Source of the DNA: CAYRVX01 sp964642165 | GTDB lineage: Bacteria; Planctomycetota; Phycisphaerae; SM23-33 | Length of the DNA: 5,650 bases | Direction: 5' to 3' | Assembly (NCBI GenBank): GCA_964642165.1 | Contig: CAZXOC010000395.1 | Location: 1-5,650 of the forward strand | Part shown: piece by piece, positions 1-5,650 of the stretch | How the letters are laid out: every line of letters begins with the position of its first letter | Numbering within the stretch: the first letter of the stretch is position 1 | Notes under the pieces: model-generated | What the model saw: only the letters and a program-made list of their open reading frames with translations | Told to the model about the DNA's origin: nothing | Database searches by the model: none | Made by a program: the position numbers and the translations under genes

Positions 1-1
1 G

Positions 2-328
2 GCCCCGGCGGCCCCGGCGCCCGGCAGGGCGGGCGAACCGGCCCCGCCCGAACAGCCGCGCCCGCCGCGCCCGGGAGGTGCCGCCGTCGAGCAGCAGCAG
101 GAGGCGATGGCCCAACTGCTGTCCGCCGGCGCGACGTTCCTGAACCAGCTCAGCCAGGCGCTGGCGGCGCCGGGCGGGCCGTCACCGCCCGCCGGCGGCG
201 CCTCCGCGTCGAGCCTCATCGAGCGCGACGACCGGACCGGCCAGCCCTACCTGAAGCTCCCCCTGCCCAAGCCCGAGGCGCTCCAGGGCCTCCTGGGCCT
301 GCTGTCGGGCTTGACGAAGCAGCCGTAG
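2..328 (+). CDS. C-terminal part of an unrecognised Pro/Ala-rich protein (5' end outside window)
   Basis: The frame is open from the first bases of the window and ends at TAG 326-328. I read it as the last 108 codons of a longer gene, not as a small gene starting at the ATG at 107: the 35 codons before that ATG have the same near-total G/C third-position bias, and no Shine-Dalgarno precedes it. The visible protein starts with a Pro/Ala/Gly-rich, probably disordered linker, then EQQQEAM and an amphipathic helix-like stretch (AQLLSAGATFLNQLSQALAA). A second Pro/Gly/Ala linker follows, and then a conserved-looking tail with DRTGQPYLKLPLPKPE and a Leu-rich end. I do not recognise the family and assign no function. 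It converges on the heparinase-like gene with 15 bp between the stop codons, so no room is left for a separate terminator. Confidence 0.7.
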   Translation, partial: APAAPAPGRAGEPAPPEQPRPPRPGGAAVEQQQEAMAQLLSAGATFLNQLSQALAAPGGPSPPAGGASASSLIERDDRTGQPYLKLPLPKPEALQGLLGLLSGLTKQP

Positions 329-343
329 CGACGCGGGGGCAGG

Positions 344-2476
344 TCACCGGCCCGCCGGCGCGCCGGACAGGACGGTCTTGCCGCCGCGGAGGACGGTCAG
401 CCGGTTGGCGGCCGTCAGCGTTACCACGTCGGTCGTCTCGCCGCTGCGCACGGTCACGCGGATCGCCTCGCCCGCCGCGTCGAGCGCGACGGCGCGCACC
501 GTGGGCTTGCCGCCCCGGGCGACGGGCTCGAGGGCGACGGCGAAGCGGGCGCCCCGGCCGCGGCGTGTGATCATCACCATCGGCACGCGGTCCAGCACCG
601 ACGCGCCCACGCCGTCGCCGATGCGCACCTCGGTGCCCGCCGCCGCGCCGGCGAGCAGGTGCGTCGCCACGTCCTTGCCCGCGAACACGACGCCCACGGG
701 CCCGTCCGTCGCGCCGAGCTTCACGTTCCGCACGTACTCCTGGCCCGGGTAGCGCTCGCCGAGGCGGCCCGGCTTCGTCGCGGCGTCGCAGCGGACGGAC
801 GAGCCGCGGTTGTGGTAGAGCCAGTCGAAGCGCCGCGGCTTCCCGGCCGCCAGGTCGTCCACCACCAGCAGGTAGCGGTCCGTCTGGCACAGCAGCCGGC
901 GATGCGTCACGCCCGGGTAGGCCGCCGTGCAGCTTGCCGCGACGGCCGCGCACGCCTCGTTGGCGGCGAACAGCTCGAGCTTGCCCGCCGCGGGCTTCTG
1001 GCTCGCGCCGTCGACGATCACCGTGTTGTGGCCGATCGTCGCCTTGTACCAGTCGCGGTGGATGGGCAGGCGATAGGCCTGGCTGCGTGCCCGCCCCGGG
1101 TCCACGCCCAGCTCCCGCCCCCGGCCGAACAGCACGAAGCTCAGCTTGTCGTAGTGCCCGTGGAAGCCGCCGTAGGGCCCGAAGGTCATGGCGGCCGACA
1201 GGTGCGCCTCGCCCGCCGTGTGCAGGATGGCGTGCCCGGCGCCGGGGAAGACGGCGCTGCGCTTCGGCACCGGCGCGGCGCGCGGGCCGACCTTGCGGCC
1301 GAGCATTACGCTCCACCAGTTGGGCGTCGTCGGCAGCAGGGGGGCCAGCGCGGCGTCGCGCCCGGCGTGCCAGGCGGCCTCCATCATCCAGCCCTTGCCG
1401 CGCAGCGACGTGTTCACGTCGTCGCCGAAGCGCGGCAGCGACCCGTCGGCCATCGTGTACCGCGCCGGCAGCGTGAACATCCGGCGCAGCGACGGGTGGC
1501 CCCAGACGTCGATGCCGAGCCGCCGGGCGCCCTCGGCGATCTCCACCATCGCCATCAGCGTGTAGAAGTGGTAGCCCCAACTGTTCTCGTACCACATGCC
1601 GTCGGACGTGACGGAGATCCGCATCTGCTGCGCGAAGCCGTTGCGCGGGTCGGCGAGGGCCCGGCGGACGTAGTCCTCGCGCCCGGCGACCGCGCCGCCC
1701 CAGAGCAGCGCCGCGTTGTGCCACGTCTGCCAGTTGCTCTTGCCGGCCTTGTTCCGGTCGATGTTCGCCAGCATCGCCAGCAGGAGGCCCTCGCGGACGC
1801 GGGCGCGCTGCGCGTCGCTCAGCGCGTCGTGGACGAGGTCGTAGGCCGGGGCCACCTGACGCGTCATGCAGCTCGCCTCGTTGAGCGTCTGCTCGAAGAG
1901 GTGCCCGCCGCTGCGCGAGCCCCAGCCGCGGAGGCTCCGGCCGGCGGAGTGGTAGGGGTAGTTGCGGTAGCGCTCGGCGTAGCCCAGCAGGACCTTCGCG
2001 GCGTGGTCGGCGTACGTGCGCCGGCCGGTGAGGGCGAAGGCCCAGGCGGCGTCGGTCATGCCGCGGAGGTTGCGCCCGTGCCGGCGGGAGTAGATCACGT
2101 CGTCGTACGGCTCGCCGGTGTAGACCTTCTTGCAGCGCGGGCACTGGTGGTGCGTCTCGTCGACGGTCTTCAGCGCGAGCTGGCAGGCGTCGCACTGGTA
2201 CCACTGGTTGTGCTGCCCGCCGCGCGGGGGGAACGTCAGCGGCTCGCGCATCGCGGCGTCGGCGCGGGAGACGGCTCCCGCGACGGCCCGATGCGCCGCG
2301 CCCTCGGCGCGCCATGCCGCCCGCAGCCGCGCCAGCTCGGCCGGCGCGGCCGCCACCACCGGGCCCGCGGACCTCTCCGGCAGGGCGATCTTCGGCATCG
2401 TCCACTCCTCGCCGCGGCCTGCGGCGGCGAGGGCGAGGGCCGCAGCCGCTGCGATCCGTCCGAGTGCCGTTCTCAT
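344..2476 (-). CDS. Heparinase II/III family polysaccharide lyase, secreted
   Basis: 710 aa. Members of this family cleave uronic-acid-containing polysaccharides (heparin/heparan, alginate and similar) by beta-elimination; the substrate here cannot be read from sequence. Residues 1-20 form a signal peptide (MRTALGR, then an Ala/Leu core), so the enzyme is probably exported. A Cys cluster C95-x2-C98-x13-C112-x2-C115 resembles a small zinc ribbon. The alpha-helical toroid domain follows, with NWQTWHN (248-254) and WYENSWGYHFY (295-305), the places where the family's catalytic Asn/His and Tyr normally sit. The C-terminal beta-sandwich domain starts near 405 and holds FHGHYDKLSF (438-447), with H441 as likely catalytic or metal-linked His, and IGHNTVIVDG (481-490). 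Length is normal for the family. The ATG at 2476 is supported by AGGAGG four bases upstream. The gene is convergent with its left neighbour and divergent from the URO-D-like gene. Residue roles are inferred from motif spacing, not alignment. Confidence 0.88.
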   Translation of the reverse strand: MRTALGRIAAAAALALAAAGRGEEWTMPKIALPERSAGPVVAAAPAELARLRAAWRAEGAAHRAVAGAVSRADAAMREPLTFPPRGGQHNQWYQCDACQLALKTVDETHHQCPRCKKVYTGEPYDDVIYSRRHGRNLRGMTDAAWAFALTGRRTYADHAAKVLLGYAERYRNYPYHSAGRSLRGWGSRSGGHLFEQTLNEASCMTRQVAPAYDLVHDALSDAQRARVREGLLLAMLANIDRNKAGKSNWQTWHNAALLWGGAVAGREDYVRRALADPRNGFAQQMRISVTSDGMWYENSWGYHFYTLMAMVEIAEGARRLGIDVWGHPSLRRMFTLPARYTMADGSLPRFGDDVNTSLRGKGWMMEAAWHAGRDAALAPLLPTTPNWWSVMLGRKVGPRAAPVPKRSAVFPGAGHAILHTAGEAHLSAAMTFGPYGGFHGHYDKLSFVLFGRGRELGVDPGRARSQAYRLPIHRDWYKATIGHNTVIVDGASQKPAAGKLELFAANEACAAVAASCTAAYPGVTHRRLLCQTDRYLLVVDDLAAGKPRRFDWLYHNRGSSVRCDAATKPGRLGERYPGQEYVRNVKLGATDGPVGVVFAGKDVATHLLAGAAAGTEVRIGDGVGASVLDRVPMVMITRRGRGARFAVALEPVARGGKPTVRAVALDAAGEAIRVTVRSGETTDVVTLTAANRLTVLRGGKTVLSGAPAGR

Positions 2477-2480
2477 GTCG

Positions 2481-2486
2481 CCTCCT
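2481..2486 (-). promoter_or_regulatory. Shine-Dalgarno of the heparinase-like gene
   Basis: On the minus strand AGGAGG lies four bases before the ATG at 2476. It fixes the start codon ahead of the signal peptide and rules out the longer minus-strand frame that runs through this point. Confidence 0.75.
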
Positions 2487-2550
2487 CTCGCTGCGCGGCC
2501 GAGGACCGTGCGCTGCCTGCGCGCCGCGGGCCGGCCGCTGCCGACGGCCC

Positions 2551-2556
2551 ATCATA
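2551..2556 (-). promoter_or_regulatory. Possible -10 box for the heparinase-like gene
   Basis: TATGAT on the minus strand (inside CATATGATGG) is one of the few AT-rich hexamers in this GC-rich spacer. It would give a leader of about 65 bases. No good -35 hexamer sits at 16-18 bp, and it does not match the core shared by the other three promoters in the window, so this is a weak call. Confidence 0.25.
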
Positions 2557-2574
2557 TGGTCAACGGGCCCGCTC

Positions 2575-2583
2575 TGGTATACT
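2575..2583 (+). promoter_or_regulatory. Extended -10 promoter for the first URO-D-like gene
   Basis: TGGTATACT is an extended -10 element (TGn followed by TATACT, one mismatch to TATAAT). TGGTCA at 2557-2562 could serve as a -35 with a short 15-bp spacer, although extended -10 promoters often need none. Transcription would start near 2590, leaving a leader of roughly 80 bases before the ATG at 2669. Confidence 0.55.
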
Positions 2584-2589
2584 CCGCGC

Positions 2590-2601
2590 GCAGCCGGCTG
2601 C
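2590..2601. repeat. Perfect 12-bp palindrome at the predicted transcription start
   Basis: GCAGCCGGCTGC is its own reverse complement. It begins seven bases after the -10 box, at the expected +1. This would suit an operator or a small hairpin at the 5' end of the mRNA, but short GC palindromes also arise by chance in such GC-rich DNA. Role not established. Confidence 0.35.
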
Positions 2602-2668
2602 CCTGCGCCGGCCGGGCTGGGCTCGGCCTTCCCCGGGCAGCCACAGCATCCAGGCGGCCCCGTTGGAC

Positions 2669-3670
2669 ATGAGCGCGGACAAGCCGGAGGAATGGACCAC
2701 TCGGCGGCGGTTCGCCGAGACCATGCGCTGCGGGACGCCCGACCGGGTGCCGTGCTTCGAGGACGGGCTGCGAGACGACGTGCTCGAGCAGTGGCGCCGC
2801 CAGGGGCTTCCGTCCGGGCGGGACGTGCGGGAGATGGTCCGGTGCGACCGCTGGCAGCGCGTGCCCGTGGACCTGGAGCCCCGTCCGAGGGTCGAGGGAT
2901 GGCCCACCTCGCGCCGCGGGCTGGAACGCCTGCGGCGGCGGCTCGACCCGGAGGACCCCGCGCGGCTTCCCGACGACTGGCCCAGCCGCGTCGAGGCCTG
3001 GCGCACGCGCCGACACGTGCTGCAACTGCCCGTCCACCGCGGGTTCTTCCTGTCGATGGGGGTCGGCGACTGGTCCCGCTTCCTGGAGGTGATGTACCTC
3101 CTCCACGACCGCCCCTCCCTGGTCCGGGAGATCCTGGACCTCCACGGGGAGCTCTGCGCCCGGCTCGCCGAGCGGGTCCTGCGCGACGTGGACGTGGACT
3201 TCGCCACGTTCTCCGAGCCCATCGGGGGCAGCGACGGCCCGCTGCTGTCGCCGGCGACCTATCGGCGGTTCGTGCTGCGCAGCTACCGGCCGATCCTCGA
3301 CGCCTTGCGGCGCGGCGGCGTCGAGACCGTCATCTTCCTGACGTACGCCAACGCCCGGGCGCTGCTGCCGGCCGTGCTGGAGGCCGGCTTCGACGGGCTC
3401 TGGGCCTGCGAGGCGGAGACCGGCGCGATGGACTACCGATCGCTGCGACGCCGGTTCGGGCGCCGCCTGCGCCTGATCGGCGGGATCGACCTGGACGTGC
3501 TGCTGCAGGGCAAGGCGGCCATCCGCCGCGAGATCGAGACCAAGATCCCGCCGCTGCTCGCCCAGGGCGGCTACGTGCCCCTCGCCGACGGCCGCGTGCG
3601 CACCAACGTGCCCCTGGAGAACTACCTCTACTACCGCCGCCTGCTCGCGGAGATCACCGGCGCCCGGTGA
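2669..3670 (+). CDS. Uroporphyrinogen decarboxylase (URO-D)-like family protein
   Basis: 333 aa, a complete TIM-barrel member of the broad URO-D/cobalamin-methyltransferase superfamily. Diagnostic segments are GTPDRVP (22-28), SEPIGGSDGPLLSPATYRRF (182-201), GLWACEAETGAMD (243-255), GGIDLDVLLQGK (261-272) and the C-terminal GGYVPLADGRVRTNVPLENY (300-319). It is not haem-pathway HemE: the N-terminal MRQAGR signature is absent. Methyltransferases such as MtaA bind zinc through an HxCG motif on a barrel strand; here the matching stretch is VIFLTYANAR (221-230), with no His or Cys. The usual DH in the C-terminal motif is DG (307-308). A redox, decarboxylase or methyl-transfer role is therefore open. 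Start: the ATG at 2669 gives the normal family N-terminus, but an in-frame TTG at 2663 sits five bases after AGGCGG (2652-2657), a better spacing than the 11 bases to the ATG. Convergent with the oxidoreductase gene, 25 bp between stops. Confidence 0.85.
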   Translation: MSADKPEEWTTRRRFAETMRCGTPDRVPCFEDGLRDDVLEQWRRQGLPSGRDVREMVRCDRWQRVPVDLEPRPRVEGWPTSRRGLERLRRRLDPEDPARLPDDWPSRVEAWRTRRHVLQLPVHRGFFLSMGVGDWSRFLEVMYLLHDRPSLVREILDLHGELCARLAERVLRDVDVDFATFSEPIGGSDGPLLSPATYRRFVLRSYRPILDALRRGGVETVIFLTYANARALLPAVLEAGFDGLWACEAETGAMDYRSLRRRFGRRLRLIGGIDLDVLLQGKAAIRREIETKIPPLLAQGGYVPLADGRVRTNVPLENYLYYRRLLAEITGAR

Positions 3671-3679
3671 GCCCACCTC

Positions 3680-3696
3680 GCCCCCGGCCGCGGGGC
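3680..3696. terminator. Weak hairpin between convergent genes
   Basis: GCCCC and GGGGC can pair around a seven-base loop in the 25-bp gap between the two convergent stop codons. No T-tract follows on either strand, so it is not a classical intrinsic terminator. It could only be a marginal bidirectional stop. Confidence 0.2.
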
Positions 3697-4724
3697 TACA
3701 GGTCGACGATCTCGCCGTCGTTCTCGGCCGAGCGGACGATCGCGCAGCAGACGCGCGCCAGCGCCAGGCCGTCGTCGGCGGTCACGAGCGGCTCGCGGCC
3801 GGTGAGGCAGCAGTCGACGAAGTGGCGGCAGGCGGCGTAGGTGAAGCCGGCCTGCTGGTCGAGCGTGCGCCCGGCCGTGGGCGTCGTCATGTCGAAGCCC
3901 TCGCCCGTCGCGACGACCATCTCGCTGCGGAGGCGGTCCACGTCGAGGCAGCCCCGCTCGCAGAGGGCGAAGAACTTCGAGTCCACCAGCCCCGGGAAGC
4001 CCGGCGGGAGGATCCAGTTGCCCTCCAGGCTCAGGACGGCCCCGCCGTCGAACTCGATGGTGGCCTGGTAGAAGTCGGGCGCGTCGAAGCCGCGCGCGGC
4101 CAGCACGCCGGTGCGCTGGACGGCCCGCACGCGGACGGCCTCGCGCCCGATCCACCACCGCGCGATGTCCAGCCGGTGGATGCCGATCCAGTGCGCCAGG
4201 TGGCTCCGCGCGAGCCAGGGCAGGCGCTCGGTGGGCACGTCGATGCGGTTGGCCAGGCGCGCGAAGACGTAGCGCACCTGCCCGACGCTGCCGGAGTCGA
4301 TCAGCTCCCTGCCTTTCGCGAACGCCGGGATCCAGCGGTTCGACAGGTTCAGCAGGAAGGCCCCGTCGCCCTCGCGCGCCGCGGCGGCCATGGCCTCGGC
4401 GTCGGCGACGCTCAGGGCCATGGGCTTCTCGCACAGGACGTGCTTGCCCGCCTCGCAGGCTGCCACCGCCGGGTCGCGGTGCAGCATGTCCGGCAGGGCG
4501 ATCACCACCGCGTCGATGCCCTCCCATGCGACCAGCTCGCGCCAATCGGTGAACGTCCGCGCGCCGGGCAGCTCGGCCGCACGCTCCGCCAGCCGCGACT
4601 CGTCGACGTCGCAGAGCGCCGCCATCTCCACCCGCGGCTCGGCCGCGAAGTTCGCCAGGTGACTCCCCCCGTGCCACCCGACGCCGAGAATCCCCACACG
4701 CAGGGGCTCCGCTTCGTCCGCCAT
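3696..4724 (-). CDS. Gfo/Idh/MocA family NAD(P)-dependent oxidoreductase
   Basis: 342 aa, the usual length for this family of cytoplasmic sugar and cyclitol dehydrogenases. The N-terminal Rossmann fold has GVGWHG (14-19; GxGxxG), an acidic residue after the second strand (CDVDESR, 38-44) and the family's EKP motif at 99-101 with the conserved Lys at 100. The C-terminal substrate domain has HWIGIHRLDIARWW (178-191): His183 matches the catalytic His and Asp186 is kept, but the Asp normally four residues before that His (DxGxH) is Trp179, with a His at 178. The substrate cannot be predicted. Start: ATG 4724 has AAGGAGG seven bases upstream. A longer in-frame start at 4775 is rejected because it would lie upstream of both that Shine-Dalgarno and the predicted promoter, and the added residues look non-coding. 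Divergent from the second URO-D-like gene, so the two may be co-controlled. Confidence 0.9.
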   Translation of the reverse strand: MADEAEPLRVGILGVGWHGGSHLANFAAEPRVEMAALCDVDESRLAERAAELPGARTFTDWRELVAWEGIDAVVIALPDMLHRDPAVAACEAGKHVLCEKPMALSVADAEAMAAAAREGDGAFLLNLSNRWIPAFAKGRELIDSGSVGQVRYVFARLANRIDVPTERLPWLARSHLAHWIGIHRLDIARWWIGREAVRVRAVQRTGVLAARGFDAPDFYQATIEFDGGAVLSLEGNWILPPGFPGLVDSKFFALCERGCLDVDRLRSEMVVATGEGFDMTTPTAGRTLDQQAGFTYAACRHFVDCCLTGREPLVTADDGLALARVCCAIVRSAENDGEIVDL

Positions 4725-4731
4725 CGATCGG

Positions 4732-4738
4732 CCTCCTT
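4732..4738 (-). promoter_or_regulatory. Shine-Dalgarno of the oxidoreductase gene
   Basis: AAGGAGG on the minus strand, seven bases before the ATG at 4724. This near-ideal site decides the start codon. Confidence 0.8.
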
Positions 4739-4744
4739 CGCCCG

Positions 4745-4753
4745 GGATTCTAC
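4745..4753 (-). promoter_or_regulatory. -10 promoter element for the oxidoreductase gene
   Basis: The minus strand reads GTAGAATCC, containing TAGAAT (4752-4747, one mismatch to TATAAT). The flanking GTA and TCC match the other two well-supported promoters in this window. Transcription would start near 4740, giving a leader of about 15 bases that just contains the Shine-Dalgarno. No clear -35 is visible. Confidence 0.5.
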
Positions 4754-4814
4754 CGCGGGCGACCGCGCGATGCACCGGATCGCCCGGCGGCCCTGTACGA
4801 CTCGCATCGGTGCC

Positions 4815-4823
4815 GTATAATCC
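4815..4823 (+). promoter_or_regulatory. Consensus -10 promoter giving a leaderless start for the second URO-D-like gene
   Basis: GTATAATCC contains a perfect TATAAT (4816-4821). Only seven bases separate it from the ATG at 4829, so the expected transcription start falls on or next to the A of the start codon. CTGTAC (4793-4798) lies at a 17-bp spacing but matches the -35 consensus poorly. Confidence 0.65.
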
Positions 4824-4828
4824 GCCCC

Positions 4829-5650
4829 ATGAGTGAGATGACCGTCCGCGAGCGTTTCCAGGCGGTGATGGGCTTCCAGCCGTTCGACCGGCTGCCGATT
4901 GTCGAGTGGGCCATGTGGTGGAACCAGACGATCGACCGCTGGCACGGGGAGGGCCTGCCCGCCGAGATCACCGACCGCTACGACCTGTACCGCCACTTCG
5001 GCCAGGACCTCTGGTTCCAGGACTGGTTCCGGGCGAGAGACCGGGACTGTCCCAACGCGCCCAGCCACGGGGCGGGCATCCTCGCCGACGAGGCCGGCTA
5101 CCGGCGCATCCACAAGCACCTCTACCACGGGCTGATCGACCACGACCGCTGGGCGCGCTGGGCCGAGCTCCAGCGCCGCGGCGAGGCCGTCCTGTGGTTC
5201 ACGCTCGAGGGCTTCTTCTGGTTCCCGCGGACGCTGCTGGGCATCGAGCGGCACCTGTACGCCTTCTACGACCAGCCGGGCCTCATGCACCGCATGAACG
5301 AGGAGCTGTCCGACTGGATGATCCGCCAGATCGACGAGCTGTGCGCGATCTGCACGCCCGACTTCATGACCTTCGCGGAGGACATGAGCTACAACCACGG
5401 CCCGATGCTCTCCAAGGCGCTGTTCGACGAGTTCATGCTGCCGTACTACCGCAAGGTCGTGCCGCACCTGGCGGAGCGCGGTATCCTGGCGATCGTCGAC
5501 TCCGACGGCGATATCAGCGAGGCCGCCCCGTGGTTCCAGGCGGGGGGCATCGACGGCATCCTGCCGCTGGAGCGCCAGGCGGGCGTGGACGTGGCGGTGC
5601 TTCGCCGCCGGCACCCGCGGATGCGGTGGATCGGCTGCTTCGACAAGATG
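4829..5650 (+). CDS. Uroporphyrinogen decarboxylase (URO-D)-like family protein, 3' end outside window
   Basis: 274 codons are present and the frame is open to the last base. The N-terminus MTVRERFQAVMGFQPFDRLP is the usual opening of URO-D-like proteins. Further family marks are TFAEDMSYNHGPMLSKALFD (181-200), the barrel-strand motif VDSDGDI (223-229), GIDGILPLERQAGVDV (240-255) and IGCFDKM (268-274), the start of the GGxDK region. About 60-80 residues with the C-terminal GGY/DH motif should lie beyond the edge. The MRQAGR signature of haem-pathway HemE is missing. At the site of the HxCG zinc motif of corrinoid methyltransferases it has DSDGD, a variant without His or Cys. It shares the fold with the URO-D-like gene at 2669-3670 but is clearly divergent, so the two are not a recent duplication. 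No Shine-Dalgarno precedes the ATG; the -10 box is seven bases away, which implies leaderless translation. Exact reaction unknown. Confidence 0.85.
   Translation, partial: MSEMTVRERFQAVMGFQPFDRLPIVEWAMWWNQTIDRWHGEGLPAEITDRYDLYRHFGQDLWFQDWFRARDRDCPNAPSHGAGILADEAGYRRIHKHLYHGLIDHDRWARWAELQRRGEAVLWFTLEGFFWFPRTLLGIERHLYAFYDQPGLMHRMNEELSDWMIRQIDELCAICTPDFMTFAEDMSYNHGPMLSKALFDEFMLPYYRKVVPHLAERGILAIVDSDGDISEAAPWFQAGGIDGILPLERQAGVDVAVLRRRHPRMRWIGCFDKM

Noticed and set aside
355..366. Perfect palindrome CCGGCGCGCCGG near the 3' end of the heparinase-like gene
   Set aside because: It lies inside coding sequence, is made only of G and C, has no T-tract, and is readily explained by base composition and codon choice.
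216..2555. Minus-strand open frame of 779 codons overlapping the heparinase-like gene in another frame
   Set aside because: Its translation is an Arg/Ala/Gly-rich string with no domain, while the overlapping frame has a signal peptide, a strong Shine-Dalgarno and family motifs. Long empty frames are expected at this G+C.
659..2668. Plus-strand frame open for about 670 codons before, and in frame with, the first URO-D-like gene
   Set aside because: It is antisense to the heparinase-like gene and has low-complexity Arg/Ala/Val composition. The family N-terminus begins at 2669, and a promoter lies inside the supposed coding region.
2552..3676. Minus-strand frame spanning the whole first URO-D-like gene
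   Set aside because: It mirrors the codon structure of the sense gene, has no recognisable motif and no ribosome binding site.
2314..3840. Plus-strand frame of 508 codons crossing three annotated regions
   Set aside because: It runs across a promoter region and a gene end without regard to them, and its composition is Arg/Pro/Ala noise.
4725..4775. Upstream in-frame ATG (4775) as start of the oxidoreductase
   Set aside because: It would translate through the predicted -10 box and an ideal Shine-Dalgarno, and would add 17 residues untypical of the family.
3822..4820. Plus-strand frame antisense to the oxidoreductase gene
   Set aside because: It has no domain signature. The sense frame has a complete Gfo/Idh/MocA fold with matched start and Shine-Dalgarno.
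4502..5614. Minus-strand frame antisense to the second URO-D-like gene
   Set aside because: It is a His/Val/Leu-rich shadow of the sense codons, extends into the oxidoreductase gene in the wrong frame, and has no ribosome binding site.
1..5650. Mobile element, CRISPR array or tRNA gene
   Set aside because: I found no spaced direct repeats, no terminal inverted repeats with a transposase, and no cloverleaf-like segment. Base composition and codon use look uniform across the window.

Overview
The window is about 70% G+C or higher, and its codons end almost always in G or C. It carries five protein-coding genes, two of them cut by the window edges. I see no tRNA, rRNA, CRISPR array, insertion sequence or phage gene. 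The gene mix (a secreted heparinase II/III-type polysaccharide lyase, a Gfo/Idh/MocA oxidoreductase and two divergent uroporphyrinogen-decarboxylase-like proteins) is the kind found in uncultured, polysaccharide-degrading bacteria of the Planctomycetota/PVC, Armatimonadota or similar lineages. That placement is inference from gene content, not from a marker gene.

Layout, left to right: (1) the 3' end of an unrecognised Pro/Ala-rich gene on + (to 328); (2) a heparinase II/III family gene on - (344-2476) with a signal peptide and a CxxC/CxxC cluster near its N-terminus; (3) a 192-bp divergent intergenic region with an extended -10 promoter and a perfect 12-bp palindrome at the predicted transcription start; (4) a complete URO-D-like gene on + (2669-3670); (5) a Gfo/Idh/MocA oxidoreductase on - (3696-4724), convergent with gene 4; (6) a 104-bp divergent region with one promoter per side; (7) a second URO-D-like gene on + (4829 to the right edge), which appears to be transcribed leaderless.

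The genes alternate strand strictly (+,-,+,-,+), so each is probably its own transcription unit. Three of the predicted -10 boxes share the same nine-base core (GTA-K-A-M-TCC, K = G/T, M = A/C), which suggests one housekeeping promoter class. Functionally the set fits export of a lyase for an acidic polysaccharide plus cytoplasmic sugar or methyl-group metabolism. No gene proves a common pathway. The points most worth a second look are the missing metal-ligand residues in both URO-D paralogues, a replaced Asp in the oxidoreductase active-site motif, the leaderless start and the shared promoter core. I did not find convincing evidence of a wholly new system.
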